The notes: a model not told the origin generated them from the letters alone. A stretch of DNA of 64,000 nucleotides from an uncultured Campylobacter sp. (GCF_963518785.1 NZ_CAUQKJ010000001.1:314385-378384), one strand, 5' to 3'; positions 50,858 to 60,593 are shown, numbered from the stretch's first letter. A program made the numbers and translations.

Positions 50858-52675
50858 TTATTCTACGGTGACGCTTTTAGCTAAATTTCGCGGCATATCT
50901 ACGTCGTTGCCAAGTCTGACGGAGATTTCAAGAGCTAGAATTTGTAAAATTATCATCATCTCAAAAAACTCGCTCATCGCGTGGCTTTGCTCGCTCGTTT
51001 TGATAAAATCATCCGCGATCTCGGGCTCTTCGGGACTGATAGCTAAAATATACGCATCGCGCGCAGCAAGCTCTTCGACATTGCTTTTCGTTTTTTCGTA
51101 GAGCAAATGCTTTGGCATCAGCGCAACTGTAAAGAGATTAGAATCGGCAAGTGCGATCGGCCCGTGCTTCATCTCGCCGCTCGGATAGCCCTCGGCGTGC
51201 AGATATGAGATCTCTTTGAGCTTGAGCGCGCCCTCAAGAGCGAGCGGATAGAAAATATCGCGCCCGATAAAGAAAAAGCCGTGTCCGTGCAGATAGTGTT
51301 TACTCATGCGGTAAATTTTATCCTGCAAGCCGTCCTTAATCTTTAAAATTTGCGGGATATGAAGCATCGCTGAAATTTCAGCGGAATTTGTGCGCGCCGA
51401 GATGACTTCGCGCAGATTTGCAAGATACACCACAAACATCCATAGCACCATAACCTGCGTCGCAAAAGCTTTCGTAGAGGCTACGCCCTTTTCGATGCCT
51501 GCGCGGGTGAGGATAACGCTGCCTGCCATGCGCACGATCGAGCTGTTATCGACGTTGCAGATCGCAAGCGTCCTAAGACCGGCTTTTTTAGCGATATGCA
51601 GCGCCTCTAGGGTATCGGCGGTCTCGCCACTTTGCGAGATCACGATAAATAAGGAATTCTTGTTTAAAAATGGTTCTTTGTAGCGGAATTCGCTGGCAAC
51701 TTCTACTTTTGTGCGGATTTTAGCGATGCGCTCGAAAAGATACGAGCTTACGAGCGCGGCGTGATAGCTTGTGCCGCAGGCGCATAGTACAACCTCGTCG
51801 ATGCCCTCAAACAGCGTCTCGTCAAGCTCGTCAAATTTTATCTTGCCGCCCTTGATCACGCGCCCCATCATCGCTTCGGTTACGACTTGCGCTTGCTCGT
51901 AAATTTCTTTTTCCATAAAAAATCTAAAGCCCTCTTTTTGCGCATAGCCTTTATCTTTCGGAAGCTCACTAAAGGCGCAATTATGCGGTTTAGAGTTTTT
52001 AAAAATGTCTATTTGTCCAAGCTTGGCAACGCCGTAAATTTGATCGTCCAGATACGCGGCCGTATTTGCAAGCCCGATGAGTGGAGCGTCTGAGGAGCTA
52101 AAGAAAATTTCGTTTTTATCGTTTTTTGCGACGATGAGCGGAGCTGCATTTTTAGCAAAGAAAATTTCGCCGGGTGCTGCCTTCGTGATCAAAAGCGTAG
52201 CGTATGCGCCTTTTAGTCGTTTAATTGTAGCTTCATATGCCTTAAATGCATCGTTGCTAGTCTTGAAATTTTTTTCAAAAAGATGTACGATCACTTCGGT
52301 ATCGGTCTGGCTTAAAAATTTCACGCCGTCCGCTTCGAGCTCGTCCTTTAGCTCGATGTAGTTTTCGATGATGCCGTTATGCACGACGAAGCTAAAATCT
52401 CCAAAATGCGGATGCGCGTTAAGCTCGGTGGGCTTTCCGTGCGTCGCCCAACGAGTATGTCCGATCGCAACGCCAAAGCCTTGCGAAGTGAAATCTTTCA
52501 TCTTTTCTTCGAGATTATTTAGCTTGCCGACCGCTTTGAAATACTTTATATTCGCACTCTTGTCCATCATGGCAAGCCCAGCGCTATCGTATCCGCGATA
52601 CTCGAGTTCTTTCAGTCCGTTTATTATGATTTTTTTCTTCTCTTCATTTCCGATGTAGCCTACGATTCCACACAT
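50858..52675 (-). CDS. glmS: Glutamine-fructose-6-phosphate aminotransferase
   Basis: Makes glucosamine-6-phosphate from fructose-6-phosphate and glutamine, the first step to UDP-GlcNAc for wall and glycan synthesis. The N-terminal Cys2 nucleophile is in MCGIVGYIGNEEKK, followed by ELEYRGYDSAGLAM and GHTRWATHGKPTELNAHP of the glutaminase domain. The two SIS domains contain CGTSYHAALVSSYLFERIAK, VISQSGETADTLEAL and the late EGYPSGEMKHGPIAL. It ends LAKSVTVE as in the family. 605 aa. The ribosome binding site lies just before the ATG on the minus strand; no glmS ribozyme is evident. Confidence 0.97.
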   Translation of the reverse strand: MCGIVGYIGNEEKKKIIINGLKELEYRGYDSAGLAMMDKSANIKYFKAVGKLNNLEEKMKDFTSQGFGVAIGHTRWATHGKPTELNAHPHFGDFSFVVHNGIIENYIELKDELEADGVKFLSQTDTEVIVHLFEKNFKTSNDAFKAYEATIKRLKGAYATLLITKAAPGEIFFAKNAAPLIVAKNDKNEIFFSSSDAPLIGLANTAAYLDDQIYGVAKLGQIDIFKNSKPHNCAFSELPKDKGYAQKEGFRFFMEKEIYEQAQVVTEAMMGRVIKGGKIKFDELDETLFEGIDEVVLCACGTSYHAALVSSYLFERIAKIRTKVEVASEFRYKEPFLNKNSLFIVISQSGETADTLEALHIAKKAGLRTLAICNVDNSSIVRMAGSVILTRAGIEKGVASTKAFATQVMVLWMFVVYLANLREVISARTNSAEISAMLHIPQILKIKDGLQDKIYRMSKHYLHGHGFFFIGRDIFYPLALEGALKLKEISYLHAEGYPSGEMKHGPIALADSNLFTVALMPKHLLYEKTKSNVEELAARDAYILAISPEEPEIADDFIKTSEQSHAMSEFFEMMIILQILALEISVRLGNDVDMPRNLAKSVTVE

Positions 52676-52783
52676 TTTGCTTTCCTTGTTTAAAATTTAG
52701 CGCCCATTTTACTACGCTATTTTAAATTAACGAAATTCGGCTCTAAATTTAGTCCGCTTATCCGTTTTGTAAGCAAAAAATTA

Positions 52784-52789
52784 TATAAT
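52784..52789 (+). promoter_or_regulatory. Candidate -10 box for mqnE operon
   Basis: AAATTATATAATTAGC contains TATAAT 27 bases before the mqnE ATG. Confidence 0.45.
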
Positions 52790-52816
52790 TAGCACAAAAT
52801 TTGGCTTGGGAAATCG

Positions 52817-53899
52817 ATGGAAATTTTAGAAAAACTACAAAGCGGCGAGAGATTAAATTACGAAGACGGCGTGAAATTATGGGATTTGGACCTTTTCGAT
52901 CTGGGTAAATTCGCCTTTGCTATTCGCAAAGAAAAAAACGGCAAAAACGTCTATTTCAACGCAAATCGTCATATCAATCCTTCTAATTTATGCGCAGATA
53001 CCTGTAAATTTTGCGCATTTTCGGCGCACCGTAAGAACGACGGGGCTTACACGATGAGCGATGATGAGATCATGCGTATCGTGGACGAGACGGTAGCGCG
53101 CGGCACGAAGGAGATTCATATCGTAAGCTCGCACAATCCGTTCGTTACGCCGCAGCAATATTTGGGAATTTTTAAAGCGATAAAGCAAAAATATCCGCTT
53201 CTGCATATCAAGGCGATGACCGCGGCGGAGATCGATTACTGGCGGCGAAAGTGGAAGATGAGCTACGAAGAGACGATAGAGCTGATGATGCAAAGCGGCG
53301 TGGATTCGATGCCCGGCGGCGGCGCTGAAATTTTTGACGAGGACGTGCGCGATAAAATTTGCAAAGGCAAGGTCTCAAGCGAGCAGTGGCTACGTATCCA
53401 CTCGCTGTGGCATGCGCGCGGGCGTCAGAGCAACGCCACGATGCTCTTTGGACATATCGAAAGCCGCGCTCACCGCATCGATCACATCTTGCGCATCCGT
53501 GCGCTGCAAGATGAGAGCCTCTCTCGCGCTAACGGCGGCGGCTTCAACGCCTTCATCCCGCTCGTGTATCAGCGCGAGAACAACTACCTGGACGTGAAGG
53601 GCTTTTTGGGCTCGGTCGAAATTTTAAAAACGATCGCGATTAGTAGAATTTTGCTCGACAACGTCGCGCATATCAAGGCGTATTGGGCGACCTCGACGCT
53701 AAGCTTAGCCCTTGTAGCGCAGGATTTCGGCGCGGACGATCTTGACGGCACGATCGAGAACGAAAGCATTCAAAGCAGCGCCGGCGCCGGCAGCAAAAAA
53801 GGGCAGAGCAAGCGCGATTTTATCGATATGATCGGCACTGCGGGCTTTGTACCCGTAGAGCGCGACAGCTTGTATAATCAGATCGAAATTTACGAATAA
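52817..53899 (+). CDS. mqnE: Aminofutalosine synthase MqnE
   Basis: Radical-SAM enzyme of the futalosine menaquinone pathway: joins the chorismate-derived enol ether and SAM-adenosyl to aminofutalosine. The C59-xxx-C63-xx-C66 cluster motif lies in NLCADTCKFCAFSAHRK. Other family elements are EIHIVSSHNPFVTPQQYL, SGVDSMPGGGAEIFDEDVRD, ATMLFGHIESRAHRIDHI, NGGGFNAFIPLVYQ and the C-terminal IGTAGFVPVERDSLYNQIE. 360 aa. It is the first of an apparent three-gene operon with the NCS2 permease and a phosphoribosyltransferase; Campylobacter makes menaquinone this way, and the UbiD-type enzyme at 61592 probably acts later in the path. Confidence 0.94.
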   Translation: MEILEKLQSGERLNYEDGVKLWDLDLFDLGKFAFAIRKEKNGKNVYFNANRHINPSNLCADTCKFCAFSAHRKNDGAYTMSDDEIMRIVDETVARGTKEIHIVSSHNPFVTPQQYLGIFKAIKQKYPLLHIKAMTAAEIDYWRRKWKMSYEETIELMMQSGVDSMPGGGAEIFDEDVRDKICKGKVSSEQWLRIHSLWHARGRQSNATMLFGHIESRAHRIDHILRIRALQDESLSRANGGGFNAFIPLVYQRENNYLDVKGFLGSVEILKTIAISRILLDNVAHIKAYWATSTLSLALVAQDFGADDLDGTIENESIQSSAGAGSKKGQSKRDFIDMIGTAGFVPVERDSLYNQIEIYE

Positions 53900-53917
53900 A
53901 TTCTAAAGGAGGAGCAA

Positions 53918-55213
53918 GTGGAGAAATTCTTTCATCTCGCCGCGGCAAAAACGTCGGTAAAACAGGAGCTTATCGCAGGGCTTACTACGTTTTTGGCGAT
54001 GATTTACATTGTGCCCGTGAATGCAAATATTATGAGCATCGCAGGTATGCCGTTTGATGCGCTGGTTACGGCAACCGCGCTTATTACGATAATCGCAACG
54101 CTATTTAATGGGCTCTTTGCAAATACCCCCGTTGCGCTTAGTGTCGGCATGGGGCTAAATGCGTATTTTACCTTTGCGTTGTGCGTGGATGCGAAGATGC
54201 CGTGGCAGAGCGCACTTGGCATCGTAGCAATAAGCGGGGCGCTTTTTACCGTACTTTCGTTTACCAATTTTCGCGTTTGGGTTATCAAATCTATCCCACT
54301 TGATCTGCGTCGCGCAATAAGTGCGGGTATCGGGGCTTTCATCTGCTTCATCGGACTTAAACAGATGGGCGTCATCGCGCCTAGTCAAGCAACGTTAGTA
54401 ACTTTAGGAAATTTAAAAGATCTAAATGTTTTGCTTGGAATTTTAGGCTTAGCGGTCGTGCTTGTGCTTTTCGTGCTTAGAATCAAGGCGGCGTTTATCT
54501 TAAGCATTTTGATCACCTCTTGCGTGGCGTGGGTGGCTGGAATTTCGCCTGCACTTCATGGCATAGTAAGTGCGCCAAGCGGCATAACGCCGATATTTGC
54601 TAAGCTAGATATCCCCGGAGCGCTAAAGCTTGCGTTCGTGCCTTTTATAATCACATTTTTCGTCACGCATCTATTCGATAGCATCGGCACTCTAACCGGC
54701 GTAGGAAACCGCGCGGGGCTTTTTGGAGAGAATAGCAAGGACGGCATGAAAAAACTATCTAGAAATTTAACTTCCGATGCGATAGGAAGCGTTGCAGGTG
54801 CTGTTATCGGCACGAGCACGGTCACTGCATTTGCCGAAAGCGCCAGCGGCGTGGAAGCGGGCGGCCGCACGGGGCTTACCGCGGTATTTTGCGCTATATT
54901 TTTCGTGCTGACGCTGTTTATGTTGCCGCTATTTAAGGCGATCCCCGCAAATGCGATCTATCCTATCCTCGTAATGGTCGGGGTTTTGATGTTTAGCGAG
55001 CTTGGTAAAATCGATTATAGCGACGCTGGAATTTTAATCCCTGCGTTTTTTATAGTATTTTTGATGCCTTTTACCTATTCGATCACCAACGGCTTAAGCT
55101 TCGGCTTTATCGCTTATATCGTAGTTAGACTCGCTCAGCGCAGGATAAAAGATTTAAATTTCGGCGTTTTGACGCTTGGATTTATCAGCGTTTTAGTATT
55201 TTTGATGCATTAA
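53918..55213 (+). CDS. NCS2-family purine permease (adenine/guanine/hypoxanthine type)
   Basis: Inner-membrane nucleobase/proton symporter. GTG start with AAAGGAGGAGC upstream. Twelve or more helices can be traced. Diagnostic motifs are KQELIAGLTTFLAMIYIVPV, IFANTPVALSVGMGLNAYFT-like sequence (GLFANTPVALSVGMGLN), FFVTHLFDSIGTLTGVGNRA, AVIGTSTVTAFAESASGVEA (the conserved TSTvT-E-S region) and GGRTGLTAVFCAI. 431 aa, typical of the AzgA-like subgroup. It lies 18 bases after mqnE and 15 bases before the phosphoribosyltransferase, a purine-salvage partner that would trap the imported base. Confidence 0.92.
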   Translation: MEKFFHLAAAKTSVKQELIAGLTTFLAMIYIVPVNANIMSIAGMPFDALVTATALITIIATLFNGLFANTPVALSVGMGLNAYFTFALCVDAKMPWQSALGIVAISGALFTVLSFTNFRVWVIKSIPLDLRRAISAGIGAFICFIGLKQMGVIAPSQATLVTLGNLKDLNVLLGILGLAVVLVLFVLRIKAAFILSILITSCVAWVAGISPALHGIVSAPSGITPIFAKLDIPGALKLAFVPFIITFFVTHLFDSIGTLTGVGNRAGLFGENSKDGMKKLSRNLTSDAIGSVAGAVIGTSTVTAFAESASGVEAGGRTGLTAVFCAIFFVLTLFMLPLFKAIPANAIYPILVMVGVLMFSELGKIDYSDAGILIPAFFIVFLMPFTYSITNGLSFGFIAYIVVRLAQRRIKDLNFGVLTLGFISVLVFLMH

Positions 55214-55228
55214 ATTTTAAGGAAAGAT

Positions 55229-55678
55229 ATGAGATTTTATAGTTTTGACGAGATGGATCGCGACGCAAGAGTTATAGCAAAGCAGGTTAGGGACGAATTT
55301 ATGCCCGATGCAATCGTGGCGATCGCTAGAGGCGGGCTCACATTCGGTCACGCGCTAGCCAATGCGCTTGATATGCGAACGATATTTTCGATAAATTCCA
55401 TCCACTACGCGGACACCAAAAAGCTCGACACCATCGACGTTTTCAACGTGCCCGATCTGGAGCTGTACAAGCGCGTGCTGCTGGTGGACGATATCATCGA
55501 CAGCGGTGACAGCATGGTCGAGATCAAGCGCGTGCTGCTGGAGAAATTCCCGCAAATAGAGCTTAAAACCGCGGTGATTTTTTACAAACCCAAGGCGCTT
55601 ATCCAGCCCGATTTTAAAATTTCAAAGACGGATGAGTGGATAAATTTCTTTTGGGAAAATTATACGATAGAGGAATGA
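55229..55678 (+). CDS. Purine-type phosphoribosyltransferase
   Basis: Cytosolic enzyme transferring ribose 5-phosphate from PRPP to a nucleobase. The PRPP loop VLLVDDIIDSGDSM (residues ~80-95) and the flexible DAIVAIARGGLTFGHALANA are diagnostic for type I phosphoribosyltransferases; the size (149 aa) suits xanthine/hypoxanthine-type enzymes (Gpt-like). Base specificity cannot be read. AAGGAAAG precedes the ATG. It follows the NCS2 permease by 15 bases, linking uptake and salvage. Confidence 0.88.
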   Translation: MRFYSFDEMDRDARVIAKQVRDEFMPDAIVAIARGGLTFGHALANALDMRTIFSINSIHYADTKKLDTIDVFNVPDLELYKRVLLVDDIIDSGDSMVEIKRVLLEKFPQIELKTAVIFYKPKALIQPDFKISKTDEWINFFWENYTIEE

Positions 55679-55795
55679 AGCGGCGCGCGGTTAAATTTAG
55701 CGGCTAAATTTTAAAGGATTCGGCAGCTCAAATTTTATAAAATTTTGGCCATAGAATTTAGTCGTAAATTTAAAGCGCCCATAGCAAGGATGAGA

Positions 55796-57016
55796 GTGAA
55801 GAAGCTTTATCAAAACGAAATTTTCGTGATCTCTATAATGTGCCTGTTTCAAGGCATATTTTTGCTTTATGCGATCTCAAATTTAAGCATCAGCTACTAC
55901 GAAGCCGAAATTTTTTACGAGAAAAAATCCCTCGTTTCGCTAATCGCAAATTTAAGCTGCGAAATTTTCGGGCGCAACGACTACGCCCTGCGCATACCGT
56001 TTATTTTGATCCACTTCGCAAATGCCGCGATGATCTACAAAATTTCAAAATTTATTCTAAAGCGCCGCTTCGATAGGGTGGTCGCTACGGCGCTATTTAT
56101 GGCGCTTCCTGCGTCGATGAGTAGCGCGATCTTGCTAAATCCCGCAGGCATCATCGTTTTTTTCACGCTGCTGGCGATCTATTTTGCAAAGAGCGAATAC
56201 AATATCGCTCTTTTCGTGCTTCTGTCCGTTTGCGCCCTGATCGATAAAGCGTTTTTTATGCTATACGTCGGCTTTGGAATTTGGGCGCTTTATACGCGCA
56301 AAAAGGAGCTTTTGCTACTTTGCATAGCGCTATTTAGCTTCAGCGTGATCTTTTACGACGTAAGCTCCGAGGGCAAGCCGAAGGGGTATTTTTTAGACAC
56401 CGTGGGCGTTTTTGCGGGCGCGTTTTCGCCTTTAGTGTTTTTATTTTTCATCTACACGATCTATAGAATTTGGATCAAAGAGGAAAAAAGCCTGCTGTGG
56501 TTCATAGCCACGAGCGCGCTTTGTCTGACGATGCTTTTTTCGCTAAGACAGCGCGTGGCGCTTGAGATGATGCTGCCGTATTGCGTTATCGCTACGCCTT
56601 TGATTATCCGCGTGCTTTTTAACTCATACCGCGTTAGATTGCCTAAATTTCGCACCTTTCACAAGATCGCCGTGGGCGTGACGCTGGTAAGCTTAGCGGT
56701 GAGCTATTTTGCAGTGATTTTTAGCGATGTGATGTATGAGGCGATGTTCGCAAACAAACCGCAGCGGCATTTTATCTATAAATTTGACGTAGCTAGGCAG
56801 CTGGCAAGTGAGCTAAAAAATCGTGGAGTAAAAAGCGTAAGCTGCGAGGACGAGAGGCTCTGCCTGCGCCTGAAATTTTACGGACTGCCTAGCGGGGATA
56901 GCGCTTTTATCTATGCGGGTGAGCCGGAATATGTCTCGGATCATAAAAATTCGATACAAAATATAGATATTTACAAGCGAGGCGTGCGAATTGCTAAATT
57001 TTATGTTAAAATATAA
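55796..57016 (+). CDS. Multipass membrane protein of the GT39/ArnT-like glycosyltransferase type
   Basis: I set the start at GTG 55796 (MKKLYQNEIFVISIM), since AAGGA lies at 55786-55790 with five-base spacing; the open frame extends to a TTG at 55745 without such a site. About ten membrane helices are visible. The early periplasmic loop after helix 1 has the GT39-like form SISYYEAEIFYEKKSLVS, then IFGRNDYALRIPFIL; glycosyltransferases of this type use lipid-phosphate sugars and have acidic residues in that loop. The C-terminal ~80 residues are soluble. 406 aa. It is not tied to a known operon; function inferred from fold layout only. Confidence 0.72.
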   Translation: MKKLYQNEIFVISIMCLFQGIFLLYAISNLSISYYEAEIFYEKKSLVSLIANLSCEIFGRNDYALRIPFILIHFANAAMIYKISKFILKRRFDRVVATALFMALPASMSSAILLNPAGIIVFFTLLAIYFAKSEYNIALFVLLSVCALIDKAFFMLYVGFGIWALYTRKKELLLLCIALFSFSVIFYDVSSEGKPKGYFLDTVGVFAGAFSPLVFLFFIYTIYRIWIKEEKSLLWFIATSALCLTMLFSLRQRVALEMMLPYCVIATPLIIRVLFNSYRVRLPKFRTFHKIAVGVTLVSLAVSYFAVIFSDVMYEAMFANKPQRHFIYKFDVARQLASELKNRGVKSVSCEDERLCLRLKFYGLPSGDSAFIYAGEPEYVSDHKNSIQNIDIYKRGVRIAKFYVKI

Positions 57017-57043
57017 ACAAAATTTTTATGAAAGGTAAAAATT

Positions 57044-57733
57044 ATGAAAAAAGCATTTACTATGATAGAGCTGATTTTCATCATCGTGGTGGTTGGAATT
57101 CTAGCGGCGGTGGCAGTGCCTCAAATCAATCGAAATAGCCTTGTGGAGGCGGCGGATCAAGTCGCTGCTCATATTCGTTACACGCAGCAGCTTGCGATGA
57201 ACGATAATAAATTCGATCCTGACGATCCTAATTGGTTTAAGAGATTTTGGAGGATTCAATTTACTGATCAAGGAGCACCGGGCTCTGCAGCAGGATGGCG
57301 ATATAATATATATTGGGATAACGGAGCTTTCCCGGGTTCAAACGGACAACCAAATAGCCTAAATTCTATGGCAGCTGATCCGCAGAATCCTAACAAACTG
57401 CTTACTTCGGGCTTTGCTAGGCAACCTGCCAATACTGATGGTGCAAGAATGAATAAAAAGCTAAATTTAGAAGCAACATATAATATAAGCAATATAGAAT
57501 TTACTAATTGCGGTAATGGAAACAATCACACCATCTCCTTTGATTCTTATGGTCGCCCAATGGGGCAGTTAGCGAACTCTAATGTGCCATATGATAGGCT
57601 TTTTGTGGGCCAAAATCCATGCATAATCACGCTTACCAATGATGCTAAAGAGCATGCCTATATAAGTATTCAGCCCGAGACGGGATACGTAAGTTATACG
57701 CTGAAATCAAATACGGGTAACGCGGCGCAGTAA
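57044..57733 (+). CDS. Type II secretion/pilin-like protein (pseudopilin) with N-methylation motif
   Basis: Prepilin-like protein. The short leader MKKA is followed by FTMIELIFIIVVVGILAAVA: the prepilin peptidase cleaves before Phe and methylates it, with Glu5 retained in the mature protein. The -1 residue is Ala rather than the usual Gly. The hydrophobic helix ends near residue 28, then comes a globular beta-rich domain of ~200 residues with two cysteines (residues ~160 and 195). AAAGG precedes ATG 57044. 229 aa. No assembly genes are nearby; it could belong to a DNA-uptake (competence) or secretion pseudopilus as known in Campylobacter. Confidence 0.88.
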   Translation: MKKAFTMIELIFIIVVVGILAAVAVPQINRNSLVEAADQVAAHIRYTQQLAMNDNKFDPDDPNWFKRFWRIQFTDQGAPGSAAGWRYNIYWDNGAFPGSNGQPNSLNSMAADPQNPNKLLTSGFARQPANTDGARMNKKLNLEATYNISNIEFTNCGNGNNHTISFDSYGRPMGQLANSNVPYDRLFVGQNPCIITLTNDAKEHAYISIQPETGYVSYTLKSNTGNAAQ

Positions 57734-57759
57734 ATAATTTAAAGCATTTAAGGAGAATA

Positions 57760-59757
57760 ATGAAAAAATACATAATGACGCCGATTTATTACGTAAACGA
57801 CGTCCCGCATATCGGTCACGCATACACGACGATCATCGCCGATACGATGGCTAGATTTTACCGCCTGCAAGGGCACGAAGTCTTTTTTAAAACGGGCACC
57901 GACGAGCACGGCCAAAAGATCGAGGAGGCCGCAGCCAAGCACGGCCAAAGCCCGAAGCAATACGCAGATGACGTAAGCGCTAAATTTAAAGACCTGTGGG
58001 ACGAGTTTGACATCAGCTACGATATGTTTTCGCGCACTACCGATGCCGCGCATGAGGCGGCGGTGCAAAACGTATTTCGCAAGATGTATGAAAAGGGCGA
58101 CATTTATAAGGGCGAATACGAGGGCAACTACTGTGTAAGCTGCGAGAGTTTTTTCCCTTCCGCTCAGCTAATCGACGGCGAGTATTGCCCCGACTGCGGC
58201 AAAAAGACTAAAATTTTAAAAGAGGAGAGCTATTTTTTCAGGCTTAGCGCCTACGCAGAGCGGCTTTTAAAATGGTACGAGGATGAAAAGTGCATCCTTC
58301 CCCTAGGCAAAAAAAATGAGGTAATAAGCTTCGTAAAAAGCGGACTGAAGGATCTTTCGATCACACGAACGGGCTTTGATTGGGGTATTAAAATTCCGCC
58401 CGAGCTGAACGATTCGAAGCACGTGATTTACGTCTGGCTGGACGCGCTGATGGATTATCTTAGCTCGCTCGGATTTTGTGCGGGCGGCGAGCGGATGGAG
58501 TATTGGGGCGACGCGCTGCATATCGTAGGCAAGGACATTTTGCGCTTTCACGCCGTTTATTGGCCTGCGTTTTTGATGAGCCTGGGACTAAATATGCCAC
58601 GCAGCATCGCAGCTCACGGCTGGTGGACGCGCGACGGCAAAAAGATGAGCAAGAGCCTTGGCAACGTAGTGGATCCGCGCGAGGTCGCAAACGCCTACGG
58701 GCTAGAGCAGTTTAGGTATTTCTTGCTGCGAGAGGTGCCGTTCGGCCAAGACGGCGATTTTTCGCAAAAAGCGATCATCAACCGCGTAAATTCCGAGCTT
58801 GCCAACGAGCTTGGAAATCTGCTCAGCCGCATCGTCGGCATGAGCGCGAAATACTCGGACTACGTCATAAATTCCAAAGACGTGATGAAATTTTTCACCG
58901 CCGAGATCGAGGAGGCGAACTCCCATCTGAGCGCAGCACTTAGCGCGCTTGAGGAGGTCGCCACCAATAGATATTTAGAGGAGCTTTGGAGGGCGCTTGC
59001 TCTTGCGAACGCTTCGATTGCAAAATATGAGCCGTGGAATTTGATGAAAAACGGCGAGCAGGCTAAGGCACTGGCTCTCGTCGCATTGGTTGCAAATATT
59101 TTGGCGGGCGCTACGGTGCTGCTAAGCCCCGCGATGCCGCAGACGGCGGCGCAGATCGCGGAGACGCTCGGCTTTGAAATAACCACTCCGCTTTATGAAA
59201 AGCTGGTGCTTCGCGGCGAAATTTTAGATTTTAAGGCCAAGCCGTGCGAGCCGCTTTTTACCAAGATCGATCACGAGCTAATGCCTAAAGCAGACTATGA
59301 CAAGCTGGATGGCACTGCAAATTCTACAAGCTGTTCCGGTACGGATGCCGCGGTAAAAAGTGCGCTAAACTTAAACGCAAACGCTTCCGGCTCAGGCGCT
59401 ACGGCGCAAGAACTCCAAGGCGCGGCATCTGAAGCGCAGATCAAAATCGATGATTTTAAAAAGTGCGTTATAAAAGTCGGCACGATTTTGGAGTGCGAAA
59501 ACATTGAGGGCAGCGAGAAGTTGTTGCGATTTATGATCGATCTAGGGGAGGAGAAGCCGCGCCAAATCATCAGCGGTATCGCAAAATTTTACGATCCCGC
59601 CGCACTTGTCGGCAAGCAGATCTGCGTGCTGGCAAATTTAAAACCCGCTAAAATTTTTAAACATAGCAGCGAGGGTATGATTTTAAGCGCCGAGGACGGC
59701 AGCCTTACACTGCTTAGCACCCTCGCGCCCGTAAAAAACGGCGCGATCGTAGGTTAG
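57760..59757 (+). CDS. metG: Methionyl-tRNA synthetase
   Basis: Class I synthetase charging initiator and elongator tRNA-Met. The HIGH box is in YVNDVPHIGHAYTT and the KMSKS box in WTRDGKKMSKSLGN. A zinc knuckle is formed by NYCVSCESFFPSAQ and GEYCPDCGKK. An anticodon-binding helical domain follows, and the last ~105 residues form a tRNA-binding OB domain (DDFKKCVIKVGTILECENIE, RQIISGIAKFYD) as in dimeric MetRS. Between the two is an Ala/Ser/Asn-rich linker of ~45 residues (GTANSTSCSGTDAAVKSA) that is longer than usual. AAGGAG precedes the ATG. The next gene begins two bases after the stop. Confidence 0.97.
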   Translation: MKKYIMTPIYYVNDVPHIGHAYTTIIADTMARFYRLQGHEVFFKTGTDEHGQKIEEAAAKHGQSPKQYADDVSAKFKDLWDEFDISYDMFSRTTDAAHEAAVQNVFRKMYEKGDIYKGEYEGNYCVSCESFFPSAQLIDGEYCPDCGKKTKILKEESYFFRLSAYAERLLKWYEDEKCILPLGKKNEVISFVKSGLKDLSITRTGFDWGIKIPPELNDSKHVIYVWLDALMDYLSSLGFCAGGERMEYWGDALHIVGKDILRFHAVYWPAFLMSLGLNMPRSIAAHGWWTRDGKKMSKSLGNVVDPREVANAYGLEQFRYFLLREVPFGQDGDFSQKAIINRVNSELANELGNLLSRIVGMSAKYSDYVINSKDVMKFFTAEIEEANSHLSAALSALEEVATNRYLEELWRALALANASIAKYEPWNLMKNGEQAKALALVALVANILAGATVLLSPAMPQTAAQIAETLGFEITTPLYEKLVLRGEILDFKAKPCEPLFTKIDHELMPKADYDKLDGTANSTSCSGTDAAVKSALNLNANASGSGATAQELQGAASEAQIKIDDFKKCVIKVGTILECENIEGSEKLLRFMIDLGEEKPRQIISGIAKFYDPAALVGKQICVLANLKPAKIFKHSSEGMILSAEDGSLTLLSTLAPVKNGAIVG

Positions 59758-59759
59758 CG

Positions 59760-60593
59760 ATGAGGGCTTTAGCGCGCAAGGCTTCGAAGCTCGCTATCTA
59801 CGGCGCGGCTGGGCTCTGTGCGCAAAAAAGTAGCGCTTCGGATAAAATTTTAAAGCTTTGTCGCAGCTGCGGTTTTGCTGTAAAGATCGGCGCGGGCGGG
59901 CTTGTATGCGCCACGCCTTTGGCGCTGAAGCTCGGCGCGGGGGTTGCTTTAAAATTTGCGGCGCGTAAAATTTTAACGTTTGGCATTTGCGAGTTATCGA
60001 AGTCTGCCGCTTTAAAATGTGCAAAGCTCGGCGCGCGCGCGATTGTGCGCTCATTTTCACGCACCGATAAATTTACGGACGAGCGCACGAAAAAATATGC
60101 GAGCGCGGATGGCGAGAGCTTTAATGTAAGCGCCGCGTTGCGCAGAAAGCGCACGGCAAGCGTTTCTAGCGCGAGCATTAAAAAGGACGCCTCGCTTTCC
60201 AAAAACGCGCCTGCTAAAAAAAATGCAGCGACAAAAAGTGCGCCCGCTAAAAAATCCGCACCTAGCGCAAAATCCGCATTGACCGCTAAAAGTGTCGCAG
60301 CAGGCGCGGCTTCTATATCTGTCACAAAATCACCGTCCTTAGCCAAATCTGCATCCGTAAAAAGCTCCGCACAAAATAAAATTTCCGCGCCAAGTGCAAA
60401 AGCGATACCGGCTAAAAGCGCATCTCAGAACGCAAAATCTCGCCGCATCGCAAAAAATACTTCTGCGCCTGCTGTTGTAATCGTCGCAAAAGACACCGCC
60501 GCATCCGGCGCAACCTCTGCATATACCGCAAAGCAGCCGCGTCGCTCCGCAAAGAGCGCGTCCGCCAAAAGCTCCGCCGCAGGGAAGTCGTAA
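59760..60593 (+). CDS. Basic Lys/Ala/Ser-rich protein, unrecognised
   Basis: No named family. The first ~100 residues have small/hydrophobic and Cys-containing stretches (AIYGAAGLCAQKSSASDK, LCRSCGFAVKIGAGGLVC, ATPLALKLGAGVALKFA). Residues ~125-277 are extremely repetitive, with Lys, Ala, Ser and Pro units such as KSAPAKKSAPSAKSA and AKSASVKSSAQNK, reminiscent of histone H1-like or other nucleic-acid-binding tails. The start is ATG 59760, two bases after metG, and its stop TAA overlaps the start of the following gene by one base. It may not be conserved in length between strains, since such tracts change quickly. Coding is supported by tight coupling on both sides. Confidence 0.6.
   Translation: MRALARKASKLAIYGAAGLCAQKSSASDKILKLCRSCGFAVKIGAGGLVCATPLALKLGAGVALKFAARKILTFGICELSKSAALKCAKLGARAIVRSFSRTDKFTDERTKKYASADGESFNVSAALRRKRTASVSSASIKKDASLSKNAPAKKNAATKSAPAKKSAPSAKSALTAKSVAAGAASISVTKSPSLAKSASVKSSAQNKISAPSAKAIPAKSASQNAKSRRIAKNTSAPAVVIVAKDTAASGATSAYTAKQPRRSAKSASAKSSAAGKS

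Noticed and set aside
52676..52816. glmS-type ribozyme upstream of glmS
   Set aside because: The short AT-rich leader has no sign of the conserved ribozyme core, which is mostly found in Gram-positive bacteria.
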